Origin: Drosophila pseudoobscura
Lineage: Eukaryota; Arthropoda; Insecta; Diptera; Drosophilidae
Reading direction: 5' to 3'
Length of the DNA stretch: 64,000 bases
Assembly: GCF_009870125.1 (NCBI RefSeq)
Contig: NC_046680.1
Span: forward strand, 8,184,001-8,248,000
Shown: positions 22,749 to 35,200 of the stretch, piece by piece
How the letters are laid out: every line of letters begins with the position of its first letter
Numbering within the stretch: position 1 is the stretch's first letter
Position numbers and translations under genes: made by a program
The notes under the pieces: model-generated
Database searches by the model: none
Told to the model about the DNA's origin: nothing
What the model saw: the letters and a program-made list of their open reading frames with translations, nothing else

Positions 22749-25103
22749 TGTTTGTACAACTGTACAATTTTCCCTGAATGAACAATAAATAGTGTGTTTG
22801 CGCTCTTCTTTGCAATTAAAGTATACAAAACTAACTAACTAGTAACTATGGAACACAAATTGTAATGAAATATCTAGATAGGGCTACTACTGTTCCTGGA
22901 AATTTAGGGATATACCCCATACCCTTTGGATACATTTTCCGTGTTGAAGATACATTACCCTTGCCCTGTCCTGCCCTATTAGTTTGTCACACAAATTAGA
23001 CCATGAGGCAAACAAACAGACAGCCCAACGAATTAATCAGGCTACAATTTCCCAAAGAGTTCAATGCACGCCACGCCCCGCCCCATGGAAAGAAGGAAGG
23101 TCCAATGTTCACCTTTGACGTAATCGGAAACCGAAAACCAAAACCGTACTCTGAAGACCCCGAATGGCGTGGGAGTGTCAGGTCGTCAGATACTCGAACT
23201 CGATACAGATGTTTACTCGAAGATCGATGTGGATGGTGGATGCTGTGATGCTGTGATGCCCGACACCCCGCAGGACCTGAGTGCATCATTAGCGGAGTGC
23301 GATGACAAAAAAAGAAGGGACAAAAAACTGGAGGACAGACTGCACCACGCGACTGCGACTCCGTCTTCGTCTTCGTCTCCGTGTCCGACTGTGATTTATG
23401 CTGCGTGCGCCTGACAAACACTTGAGAAGTGATGATTTATAATGGAGATGCATGCTCGGTTATTAATTAAATTCTGACACGGTTGCGCTCCATTTAACGT
23501 TAAATGCGAGGGAATCGGATGGGAGCCGATCTTGGGATGGGGATGGGGACAGAAACAGGAACAGGGATAGGCATTCAGATAGGGATCTCAGGCGATAACT
23601 GGCCAAAGGGCTAACAAATTGTTAATTGATTCGAGATGCCACGGCACCCAGAGACCCCAGAGAGCCCAGAGAGACCAGAGAGCCAAACACACTCCCCGTC
23701 TGGCAGAGGAATTTGAAATATGGCAAGCAATAGTCGAATATTCATTAAGCGCAATTATGAAAATTAAGTTGTCATTTTGATTTGAATGCCCGCGACACTC
23801 GGGCATGCGGTCCCATAACCAGTGCCCCCAAGCCGCAAGCCCCAAGCCCCAAGCCCCATGCCCCCAGACGGGGCATGGGCAGGGGCAGACGTCGAGTATT
23901 CTCATTAAATTAAATCAAAATGACAGCGCAGCCCTGCTAAATGGATGCCTTGCGATTCGTCCTCTCCCTATCCATTCCAATGCACTGATCCCAGAGTGAT
24001 CTGCTTCTCTGCCCCTCGGCCTCTGCCTTTTGCTCCGAGTCTGGCGACTAATTAACGTGTTTTCACATATTTTGTTCAAATCGTGCGTGAATAATGAAGA
24101 CGTTATCACACCGCCATCCAGCACCCTGTAGTAAGCGACGTGGAGCTGGCTACCCGCCAATTGGAAACCAGTGTCTGCCGTACCACCAGCTAATTTCTCA
24201 AGATCCACCGCCCCTCACCGCCCCTTCCGAGTGTGCTGCTGGCTCTCTGAAGATATCGCACCGTATTAGATCGGAACTGCTCTGAATTATGTGTTCATAA
24301 TTTCGAATTAATGAACGTTTTATTTGGGGCCTCTGCCAGAGTAGGTATAAAAGTGTCTCCATATATTTCTTGACCCATTCTCAGGTGGAGATGACCAAGA
24401 AAATGTGGCTGTAACCTTTCTTTATTGAACGATAAAGTGTCCTCTTCAGCACCCACTGAAGCAACCAGTGGGAGAAAACAATGTTAATACTGAATACTTT
24501 CCTTGCTATAATAGATCACAAAAGGAATACAAATACTCTGAAGATCTGCTCCTAATGGAGACACGTGTCCGCATAATTTCGATCACATGCTCATTAATCA
24601 GAGGCATGAAATATGTGTGATTGCAAACGTATTAAATATATTTAGCAATGCCATCAAAATATTAAATAGCGCTACTTGTAGACAATTAGCCAAAAATTAT
24701 GGCTTTTAATCATAGCCGAGATGTGAGAGAACGAAGACGAAAATATATGGTATAGGGGAATGTTCGAAAGACACGCCCAGACACCCAAACCATTTCACAC
24801 ACATGTTTTAAAAATAAACCCACATGTGTGTCTGCTTCGCTCTGAATCGGATTCGGAATCGGAATCGGCTATGTCTGTTTCTGTTGCTCCCACGAGGACA
24901 AACAGACAGCTGCGGAGAGTGTGAGGGAGAAAGAGAGAGTGCGACTGAATATAGCCGAGGCCACGCCCCGCCAGGCATCGCCCGGTTGCCAAGATCCTGC
25001 ACTTCGAAATATTCAAATTAGTTTTCCGAAACCACTCGAGGCGCGCTGTTGTTTTGATAGCCATCGCAGAGGCCAAAAGACCCAATTCAAGATCGGTTCA
25101 AAT
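22749..25103. other. Upstream flank of the homeobox gene and of the secreted-protein gene
   Basis: A divergent intergenic stretch of 2.35 kb with no coding sequence seen. It should hold both promoters. An ATTA-rich part (about 23.9-24.7 kb) could carry homeodomain sites, but such sites are too short to call. Confidence 0.5.
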
Positions 25104-27202
25104 ATGAATTCCCAATCGGCGGCGCGTCGGTATCCGCACAGTTTTTCGATCGATCAGATTCTGGCCAAGCCGGAGCTGCGTGCCTCCAATAGTTTCGAGC
25201 TGATCGGCGCGTCACAGGCGGCGTCGCAGGATGACAGTGGAGGCGGCAGCATCTGTGATGTGTCGCGCGTCTCCAGTCCGGCAACATCGAGCTGCCTGGA
25301 GGATGCTCTGGACGATGGCAAAAGTGATATAGATATCGCCTCAGACGACGGCAACGGTGCGTATGATTGATGGAAGTGGACTGCAGAACAGCTGTGAGAA
25401 GAGGTCCGGAGAAATCTATAAAATGGCTGTCTTATTGTGCTTTTTAAGGAATTTATAAGGAATACCTAATTTTTGAGAGGATTTTATGATTATAACTAAA
25501 TGCCAGTTGCGCATAAAAGATGGTATTTTCGTCCAATTAAGGATACTGATTCTCTGCAAAGATTGGATCTAGGGATGGGAACGAGCAGAGAAACAAAACT
25601 GTCCCGAAACTTCCTTTGTTTCTTGGGGAATGTATAAGGATACACTCTTTGCACCTTATACATATCGAGACTTTTGACCCAAAGGCCCAAACGCCAATCT
25701 CTCAGGCTTTGTTACTAATGATATTGGTAATTCCACCTGAACGAACGCCGCCATGGCTGAGTGATCTCATCTGTCAACTGTGCGATCAAGAAACAAATGG
25801 TCAAAAATTAGCTTGAGAGGTGACAGAAAATACAGAAAGAAAAGCCCGACGCCGTCACATACGAGTAGCTAATGATGCAGTTGTCAAAGCGGGTGCGGGA
25901 TCGGAAAAGATCTGAAAGAAAAGGTATAGGTGGAGGGCCTCCAACCGTAGAGAAGGAATTTATATGACAATTTGTTTTCGGTCAGCCAAGAGAATGCCAC
26001 GCCAAATGGCCAATTAGAGGCAATGGCTGAATGAGATGCAGCTTTTTGATTGAAACGCTTGAGTGGTTGCCAACAAGGGATTGGGGCAGCCTTGGTAACG
26101 GATCGACAAATTACAATTAGCAGCAAATAGTTGGCACCTCTCCCTGGCAACGGAAGAGCGGAATGCCCGCTGTCGGTAGCAATAAGTGTCTTTGAATCAA
26201 TGAAACAATTTCGCATTCATTCATTAACTCCTTCCGCTTGCAGCACTCGGCGATGATCGAAAGAAGCGTCCGCGAACGGCTTTCTCGGCGGCCCAGATCA
26301 AGGCCCTGGAAACGGAGTTCGAGCGGGGCAAGTATCTATCGGTGGCCAAGAGAACGGCGCTGGCAAAACAGCTCCAGCTGACGGAGACGCAGGTGAGGGC
26401 ACAACTCAACCCCAAAAGGCAGTCAGTTCTCTTCTAATAACACCTTGTGCAGATCAAGATCTGGTTCCAGAATCGTCGCACCAAGTGGAAGCGCAAGTAC
26501 ACATCGGATGTGGAGACCCTGGCGTCCCACTACTACGCCCAGCTGGGGATCGGGGGCTTGGCCAGACCCATGGTGGTGGGCGATCGCCTTTGGCTCTTCA
26601 GTCAGACGCCCGCCGGCCCCACACCCATCCAGTCCATCATGCTGAACGGCAGTGGGTCCGCCCCTCCAATGGCGGCAGCAGCGCCGCCAATGCGTCCGTA
26701 TCCACAGAGTGGGGGAATGCCTCCCCTGCCGGGACCCAGTGTCATGGAGAGCGCCCGCAATGCCATTCTATCCCGTGGACAGCCCCTCAACTTTGCTCTG
26801 CCCTTTGGCGTATCCAAGTCGTCGGCGGGTGGAGTGCCCGTGTCCCCGTCCAGCTATGTGCCGCGCTGCAAGTCCTATGCGGGCGGGTTCATGAACTACG
26901 CCCCGCCACATCCTCAGAGCGAGGCCTATCTCCAATTGAAGTACGCCACCCTGACACCGGAAACGGAAGCGGAAACCGGCTCGACCAACGGCCTGGCCGA
27001 GCTGGAGCGCGTCTTTGGCGACGCGAATGCCAACTTTCTGCAGCACCGGAGCGTCCCTGGCACAGGAGCCGGAGGCGCCACGTCCTATGGCCACGAGGCA
27101 TTGGGCCAGGCCCAGCGCAGCCGTAGACCCACGCAATCGGAGTCCGAGTGCAGCGACATCGACTGCGAGCAGCTGGACGAGGATGAGGCGGCGGCGGAGT
27201 AG
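25104..27202 (+). CDS. lms: Homeodomain transcription factor, probably Lms
   Basis: Three exons, 25104-25356, 26244-26392 and 26453-27202, give 383 aa. Residues 14-20 (FSIDQIL) are an eh1 motif, the Groucho-binding repressor peptide. The homeodomain is residues 91-150, starting KKRPRTAFSA; it carries W48, F49, Q50, N51 and the R52/R53 pair, so it is a Q50-type, NK/Bar-like domain. The 60-nt second intron falls after homeodomain position 44, inside helix 3, a site shared by many homeobox genes. A conserved extension after the domain (YTSDVETLASHYYAQLG), a Pro/Gly-rich middle and an acidic tail ending DEDEAAAE follow. The start is the first ATG of the open frame, just before the eh1 motif. In D. 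melanogaster, lms specifies lateral transverse muscles and direct flight muscle. The family call is firm; the lms assignment rests on memory of eh1 plus this homeodomain and is moderate. An AATAAA lies at 27506-27511. Confidence 0.9.
25357..26243 (+). other. First intron of the homeobox gene
   Basis: 887 nt, donor GTGCGT and acceptor CTTGCAG. No coding sequence is seen inside. Confidence 0.85.
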
Positions 27203-27491
27203 CCTAATATTTGGATACAGTTACGGATTACGTGTTGTCTTAAGAATTCTATGTATGTTCCACACTAAAATGTGCTCCTACGAATTTAACGTGTTATGTG
27301 GTTTGTCTGTGCCGAGGGATTCGGATTCGTCTGCCAAGGAATGGACAGGAATAGGAAAAGATAGGATAATTGGATGGCCAAATTATGTAAGAATGATGCG
27401 AAGCATACCCTTGAAGCATAATGGCTTCGAATGAACATTGGATTGGATTTACAGAGGCATTTAATACATATATATTTGTCAAGTTCATAAC

Positions 27492-28218
27492 TCAAGAGAG
27501 AGTGAAATAAAATTTGGTCACAGCCCGATTGATGTCGTAGGCAATCCAGTTTACTTCTACCATATAATCACCATCCGGAAATGGTAGCACTACAGAAAAT
27601 TGGTGATTTACAGATTCAGTGTTTAACTTTTCCAAGATAATAGCATGCTGGAAGCGGAAAAATAGTTGCAATTATTACCAATTGTGTTGGCGAGCCTGTA
27701 AGGGATTAACTTACATTGAAGGGGCACGTATGGTTTACATTAAGAAACGGAGCGTTCCAAGAATAAAAAAAATTTAAGATTGGATTTTTTTGAGGATCCT
27801 TAAGGAATTTACAGGCATCCACAGTGATATTGTACATGAATGGCCTATAGCCATTGAATCGTTTGTGCAGTGCTAAATTTACCTGAGATTTCAAATTGAA
27901 ATTAGTTACAAAAACTTGCTCTATTTCGGCATTGCACTTACATTTACTTTCCTTACTGGCTTCTGGTACAGGTTACATTTAAAAGATAAATATTTGTAGG
28001 TCCGATTCACCGATTTCAGGTAGCAGTACTCAAAGTCAGAAAATTCTTTATCATACGAAGTACATACAATGTTGGTAAAGTCGACCTTCGAAGTGACCTG
28101 CAATATGTTGTATAGTTTTTAGAATGGATCATAGCTGGTTGAAGATGGTTTTACTAACCTCGATGACCACATATGATACAACAATGATTAGAACGAAAAC
28201 TTTTATATTGTGGGACAT
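27492..28218 (-). CDS. Secreted DUF1091-like (MD-2-related type) protein
   Basis: Four short exons joined in phase 0: 28218-28159, 28097-27942, 27882-27715 and 27647-27492, with introns of 61, 59 and 67 nt. Together they encode 179 aa. The start gives a clear signal peptide (MSHNIKVFVLIIVVSYVVIE). The rest shows the usual layout of the fly DUF1091 family: an early cysteine (FTNIVCTSYD), NRTYKYLSFKCNL, then FMYNITVDACKFL, FNHTCPF-like text (NVNHTCPFN) and a C-terminal PDGDYMVEVNW strand ending FYFTLS. Members have about 170-190 residues and are predicted to be secreted and lipid-binding-like; their roles are mostly unknown. No single frame is long enough to stand out, so the gene is easy to miss. 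It converges on the homeobox gene. A candidate ATTAAA polyadenylation signal is at 27465-27460. Confidence 0.88.
27506..27511 (+). terminator. Polyadenylation signal of the homeobox gene
   Basis: AATAAA about 300 nt past the stop codon. It lies inside the last coding exon (27647-27492) of the opposing gene, so the two transcripts probably overlap tail to tail. Confidence 0.6.
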
Positions 28219-29237
28219 CTTTAAACTTCGAAAACCCAAATGGAACTACGGTGTCCCAACGAATTCCAGTTAAACTCTCGCTTACAATCCCATTTAATCG
28301 ATTCATCTTCACTCTAATTTATTAAAAAAAATATATATCTTTATGCTTCACCTATTGTATTGTATTGTATAAATTAATGACGCCAATGGATTGCGCAATT
28401 ATTTTTCCTAGATTTAATCGACTTTTGAGGCATTTTGGCAATACAGTATACTTGCAAATTTGATTTCTCAACTATCCTCAGGATTTTTGTGAGCGCAAAT
28501 TTGTTTCAATTTAAAACGGAAAAAAATGTTGCTATTAGCATGTTGAGCAACACCAGTAAGCATTAAATGTTGCTTTTACAATGCTGCGAATTTGGTAATT
28601 TCAGGTTCCACTTATTGCCGCCCAGTGGCGCTGTTGCGATAGTTGGCCGCACGGCTGTTTGTGGAAAATCGATAACAGTCGTTATATTCGAAACTCCGTT
28701 AATTCAAATTATTTCTGGTATTATTTAAATTATTCTGGGTACACCGTGTAGATCCCCTCTGCTAGAAGGGATTCTTTTAGTCTTTTGGACAACCCAAAAC
28801 CTTAAATCCGTCCCAGAAATCGCCTCTACAGCATGTTGATTTTCATAGTTTTTTCTTTAATTACACATAATCATAATACAATTCGTAATTTATCAAAGAG
28901 GTGCGCTGGTTGGTGCTCGACAATTAAAAGTGATTTCGAGGTACAATTTCGATGGTTGGTGGTTTTTCTTCGAAAGTGCGCGTAACATATAATTTAGCTT
29001 AAGATTACCACTAAAACAAGGCGATTGCGTTTCATTTTTTAACAAATAAAATTGCACAATTGTGGGGCAGGGGTAGGAGATGGACTAATCTAGGAGAATT
29101 TGGAATCGAATTCGATGCGTTATTGGGTGATGCCAGGCGATTGAAAATGGTAAGTGGGAAAGCGGGAAACTGGGAACTCTAAGCAGGTGCGAACATTTAC
29201 AACAATATGGAGGCGAATCCTGTCACGGCCTCCGGTC
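28219..29237. other. Interval between the DUF1091-like gene and Drip
   Basis: About 1 kb. The left end is the 5' flank of the DUF1091-like gene and the right end is the Drip 3' UTR. In between, 28620-28680 has CAGTGGCGCTGTTGCGATAG and AATCGATAAC, motifs common near fly promoters. No open frame stands out. Confidence 0.5.
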
Positions 29238-32200
29238 TTAGAAGTCGTACGAGTCGGCCTCATCATCCTTGCGCACCTTGAAGATGAACCTGTAGATGAG
29301 AGCGGCCACGAGGCCGCCGGCAATGGGACCCACCCAGTATACCCAGTGATCGGTCCACAAGCCCTGGACAACGGCTGGGCCAAAGGAGCGAGCCGGATTC
29401 ATGCTGGCGCCGCTCAACTTGACCTGCAACAAAAAAAACATTAATACCTGATCGAATGGCACATCCTTCAGCGCCCACTCACCGCACACAGATGTCCGGC
29501 GGCAATCGACAGACCCACGGCCAGGGGCGCCGAACCCTTGATGTCCTGACGGCCCGGATCCGACACGGCCTTGACCACAAACACCAGAATAAAGGTGATC
29601 AGAGCCTCAATCAGCACCGCCTGGCCCACACTCAGGGACGTATCATACATGGATACCCCCAGGCCGCTGCCCACGACGCCGTCGAGGGCCACCTTTATAA
29701 TAGCAGCACCGGCGATGGCTCCCACTAACTGGACAATGATGTAGAAGGCCGCTTTCAAGATGCTGATCTCACCGACAACCAGGAAGCCCAGGGTCACGGC
29801 CGGGTTGATGTGACAGCCGCTGAGGTGTCCCAAGCCCTGGAAAAAGAGATGAATAAAGGTGGTTTAATCAAAGTTCTTTTATAGGTTGAGATCTGTGCTG
29901 CCCCTCTGTCGTCCCTCTCTCTCTCTCGCTCTGGGATCTATCAAATGTCAAGTCTCAACAACACACAGACAACCTTTGTGCCCTTTGCCATGGCAGCTGG
30001 TTTTCGCCTTCCATTTTTTCTAATTTTCCGTTGCACAATCGCCGTACGCTGCCAGCGGATACGAGCAATTTGTCAGATGTGAGATCAGACATGAGATGCA
30101 CTCGAAATGCAACATCGACGGATCGACGGATTGTATCTCTGCAAAGGCAGAAAGTAAAAGTGCTGGGGGTTGAGTTCTGTTGAGTCACTGCCTCAGGAGA
30201 TCGCTTGGAAGCACTTGGGCAATGGTAAATGCTAAATGGAAATCGAATACCCAACAAATTGCCCCCTGTCGGGTGAGTGTGAGTGTGAGTGCGAGTGCGA
30301 GTGTGAGTGGCGGTGTGAGTACTCCCCGCATTATGAATGAATCGAACGCACTGCCTTCAAGGTCGATGTGCAGGCTTCTATGTTGTCCGATATCTTTTCA
30401 GAGCTGCTAGTTTTTGGTTGTTGGTTTTTTTTTTCGGAGATACCAATTCGATTTCGATATGGATTTCTCCGTAAGCCGCGTCGCATAGCATGGCCAATGT
30501 CGTGCGTCGCTTTGCGTTTAATTAATAAATGCAATGCGCAAAAAATGTTGCACAAAAAGGTAAGCAAAAAATTGTGTTGGCCGTGCAACCACAAAACGCT
30601 AATTACAAAAGCCGCCAAGAGCAAGTCGGGCCGATCCAAGCCCGATCCAAGCCCGATCCAAGTCGAGCCGCACCAACAACGCAAACAACAATCCGAACAA
30701 CTCGAACAACTTCTTGACATTTTGGCTATGCTCATGCGTGCCGTGCCGTGCCGTGCAATTTCGTCTATTCTATAATATTTAGTTGCCGCTTTTGTTGCAC
30801 CTGACTCTGACTGGGCCCAAGACTCTAGGCCTATCGCATTGTTCTCAGCCCCCCCCCCCCTGCGCGCCTCCTCTACTCCCCTTAATTGCACACTCGAGGA
30901 GTCGTGAAATTAATCAAATTTATTGATACACTCGTATCGACAAAGCCCATAATTAAATTTAATATATGCAACCAAAGCAATCGCGATAGCTCGGATGCGT
31001 GTGAAATCTGAGAGGAGGCTGAGTCATCGCCGATGGATGGAAAATCGAGTTAGGCCTATAAAACGAGATTGGTGTTTGGGATTGGAATTGGTTTGACATG
31101 ACATTGGGCTAGTGATTGAATGCCTGGGAGTACAGGCAAAGGTGAAGGCAGTACAGGGGGCAGTTGGGCGGGATGTTTAGAAAGCAGAAGTCTTTTGAAT
31201 CACTCCTTTCCTTGCCAAGTAATACTAATAGATTGCTTAAGATAGTGCCCAAAAGATCAGCTATTCAGCTATTATTTGATCAGTCAGCACTCGCCGCTTC
31301 GAAGGCCATCTCTTGGCTACTCCAAGTCTGCCGTGGCACGGTGTGCCCCTCTGTCCTGCCAATCGAGATGTCGAGAGATCGATCGGTGTACGCATGTGCA
31401 CTGCTTCAACAACAACAACAACAACAACATCAACGACATTTACGCTTAAATCATATTTTATGGCTTTTCAGCTGAAAATTGAATGTTAACTTGTTTGTTT
31501 CGTTCTGCTTTTCTGCAGCACTTTGGCGACTGTTGCGTTGCAGTGGCGGCTGCCGCTTACTGGTTTTCCGATTCAATTCAAGTTCGCATCGGAATCGGAT
31601 CGGGCCAAAGCCAAAGTCGAAAAATCGCGAATTGGAAACGAAAACGTGAACGCTGCACGCACCAAATTGTCTCGATTTTCCATAGAAATAGAAACACAGC
31701 CTGCACTGCACTGCTTTTGGTTTAAGTAGGCCTAAGGCTTATTTAATTTAGCTAAGAGATTTTTTAGAAACAAGAGATGAATCCGAGAGAGTCAATGAAT
31801 ATCTTAAAAAATATTCAAAATTCCCTTTCCCATATAATGCCATGTTCTGCCCAACTTCCATTGGGGCTTGGTTCTAGGGGTTCTTGATCGGCGCTATCAA
31901 CAGATCTTTTCCTAGTAAGCATTATGTTTTGCCGCACAAATCAGACAAAAGTGGGAGCCAAGCCCTCTAATTGTCGGGCCGTGCTACCGATAGACATCTG
32001 GCAGCATGAGGCGGGCGGCAGGCATTTCAGATTTACGACCCGCATAGAGTTGACAGATCGTACACTCGGTACGAGTACTATCTGTACGATCGGTAAATTA
32101 AAATGTGTCTGCGTTGCATTCGTATTGTTGTTTGCTGTTTTTTCTATATTATTTGATTTTTAAATTTAATTCTACTCTAATCTATTAGCATTTTCTGGGA

Positions 32201-35200
32201 TCCACTTCATTTTGGCAGTCTGTCAGGCGATCCCCAGATGCAGTTTGCATACAAATGTGGATCTTCAAACGATCTTCGATTAAGAATGCCGCCGCTGCTC
32301 TCTCTCTAGGCAGAACGATAACCGGCAGAGGCTTAGGAGGGGATTACTCGTATTGTATTTCCACTCAAGAGATATTTCTATTTCAGAGTCTTCGCTTGGG
32401 CGCTTTCTGGGTTTGCCATTCCAAGGCACAAAATTACTGGAAATTAAGCACGTTTCTCAATTTGACGCCATGCGCCATGCTTCATTGAACAGTTATTGCA
32501 CTGGCGATAACGATAACGATGACGAACGAACTGGAATTGTCGTCACTCACACCTTGCCTTTGCTTGGGAAATGCAATGCAATGCTCCATTCATGGGAGCT
32601 GCTGCTGCTGCTGCTGCACTGAGGTTCCAATCAACGGCGATCCGAGCCGCACTCGGACTCGTGCCGCAACAGCCACTCATCGAACAAATGCAATATTCAT
32701 ATTTCTCAAAGGCAGCGAACGTGCCGCAGGCTGGCAAACGAATCTCGTGACCGAATCGCTGGCATCTTTCGCCTGGTCTGGCTGTTGGGCAACTAATTGG
32801 CCAAGAGGCAAGCAGGCAGGCAGGGAGGCAAGTGTCGCAAATGCTTCCAGGTGGAGATTAGTGAGGCAAGCAGCGATAATGTGTCTGCATTTATCTATTG
32901 GTAATCCTGCCACCGCGTTGAGTTCTCCAGCGGCATGCAACGTATCAATTATCGAACGAGTGTGGCAGAGAGAAAGCCACCTGTTCTATAATTAGAACAG
33001 ATCTGTAGATTCTAGAAGCTTTTTCGTGTTTTGATCGATTGGTTTTGTTGTTGCTGTTGTGCCATAAATTCAAAGCAAAGCGAACATCGCTTTAAATGCT
33101 AAAACCGAAACACTCGTCACAAATTTTCAGCAGCATAACGTAATTAAACGCATAATAATCTAATTGCATATTTTGCGTGTTGATTAATGTTAATTGCCAG
33201 CAGACAGCACAGCCACAGCACAGCCACAGACGCGACGCTTTTGCTGCGAGCGCGCATTTATTATTCGCATTCGTATTCGAAAAACATTCATTCCCTTCCC
33301 CCCTCCACCCCACCCCGGACGAGTGTACGTGTGTACGGGTGTACGGGTGTGCGTTTGTAAATCTGTCAATTTTGTAAATTACATTCGCACGCAGACTTGA
33401 GCTGCATTCGTTTGCCGTTTTTATAGCGCTCCCTCCCCGCCCCTCCCCTCCCCTTCCCTCTCCCCGCCCTGTTCCCACTAACCACATCTTAAATGCCAAT
33501 GTCTCTTGCCCAAAATGCAGTGAGCGACGTTTGTGAATGAGCGACGCACCGCGCAGCGCCGAGCCGAGCAGAGCCGAGCAGTGCCACCAGCTTCGCTTTG
33601 GCTCGCTCGGGGCCGAAAGTGTAACGTGTGGCGTGTCCTTGAACGTACCCACCGATCAGTACGCACTAACTTGAATTTGAAATCTCCAACTCAAATCACA
33701 AATCTCGCTGTAGCTGTCGCTGTCGTTCTGTCGGCGTAGTTGTCGTTGCCTTCTCTTTGTATGTACAATACACATCGAAGTATATATATAGAGGTGTGCG
33801 TATATTTACCTGTGCCAGTGTGGCCACCGTTAAGCCAAAGGTGAATGCAATCTGCGGTACACTTCCGCTCGTTGTGCTGCCAACGCCGATGGCGATCAAG
33901 AAAAATGTTCCAAGCAGCTCGCCGAGCAGCATGCGCCAGATATTTTTATTCTCGGTTATATCGGCGACGCCTAAGAATTTCCACATTTCTGCAAAGCAAA
34001 GGAAAAACCACACACAAAAAAGTAAGTATTTAGTCAGTGCTGTAAAAAGGATAGGTAGCCAAAGGTCCTAAAGTCAGTTACGTAATGATTTTATTTAGGT
34101 TAGTAGTTTAGCAAAGCACACTCGGATTAATAATGTTCGTCGTAATGTTTCACATTCGAAAGGTTTTTTAGTGTTAAAAACTCGCCTACTTTTCACAAAA
34201 GTTTCAATGAATTTCCCAAAATCTATTTTGAAAGATATTTCAGTTTCTGGTACCTCTGGTAGCTCGCATTTCAGCTTTCAATTTTGTCCAGGAGTTAGGA
34301 GTTAAAAATGACCTAAAAATACGCTATTTTCTCAACATGTATTTGCTGGTCAGTATCCGGCACCCCAAAGCCCTCTTGTCCCTCTTGCACCTACAAGCTA
34401 CGCCACTGGCTTTGGTAAACGAACTAAAAATAAAACATTTATCCAAGTCCAAGTCGATTAAAACCTGCACAACGCATGCCAAATGCTAATCAAATTATTA
34501 ATTTATTTATTCACTTTCGTTCCATGCCGCTGTCATTCTCATCATCACTCAATCAATCAATCAGTCAGTCTCGCATAGGCAACAGGCTATAGCTTTCCTG
34601 CATCTGCAGCGTCTTGCTTCTGCAGCTTCTGCGACTTTCAGTCGTTCTCCTCTCTCGCTCTGACACTGAGAGAGAAGTAGGCTGCTGTTATACGGAAAGC
34701 TTTAAAGCAGTGATCGGCACGGCACGCTGGCACGCTGGACAGCAGGCGAAACAGAACATAGTATTGGTGTTATACCCTTTCTTATGCAGATAAGATAGGG
34801 TCATGCCGATCGCTGCTTTAAAGGAAATACAGTAAGTCTAAACCATCCGCGTCTTATATACATAAATAGGTATGTACATAGAGAGCAGAGCTAGCACGAT
34901 CATCGGTTGTTGACTTAAAGTGTGCCCTTTGCTGGCTGCTCAAACAATTTGCATCATTTGATTAATTAATTTTCGTCAATAGCACTTGGGTGTTTACTTC
35001 CTGACAAAGTAGTGGGGGCCTTTCAACTGTCATTATCGCGGCTGGGCTGCCTTGCCTGAGTGCTAATGAGCAGGTGTAAATTAATTTGCCTGCTAGAAAA
35101 ACACTTTGGAAAATGTTTGCGAAAAATAGCATTGGTTCAATAAAACTATTGATACGTACTCGTGCATGTGACGAAATCCTTTTAAATAACATTTCTCTGG

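Larger units (their letters stand above)
29837..33809 (-). other. Drip: Drip intron 2
   Basis: 3,973 nt between donor GTAAAT and acceptor TTTTTCCAG. No gene is seen inside. It holds a GAGTGT/GAGTGC array (30272-30310), three copies of an 11-mer (30631-30662) and a C-run at 30850. Open frames of up to 186 codons on both strands overlap GC-rich repeats and are not believed. Confidence 0.8.

Noticed and set aside
30331-30891. 186-codon minus-strand frame in Drip intron 2
   Set aside because: Its content comes from a C-run, GTGCC repeats and the 11-mer array, with no domain-like pattern. An equally long frame lies on the opposite strand.
33092-33652. 186-codon minus-strand frame upstream of the second Drip exon region
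   Set aside because: It runs through a C-rich tract ([11 protein letters not shown] on the minus strand), a usual cause of long false frames.
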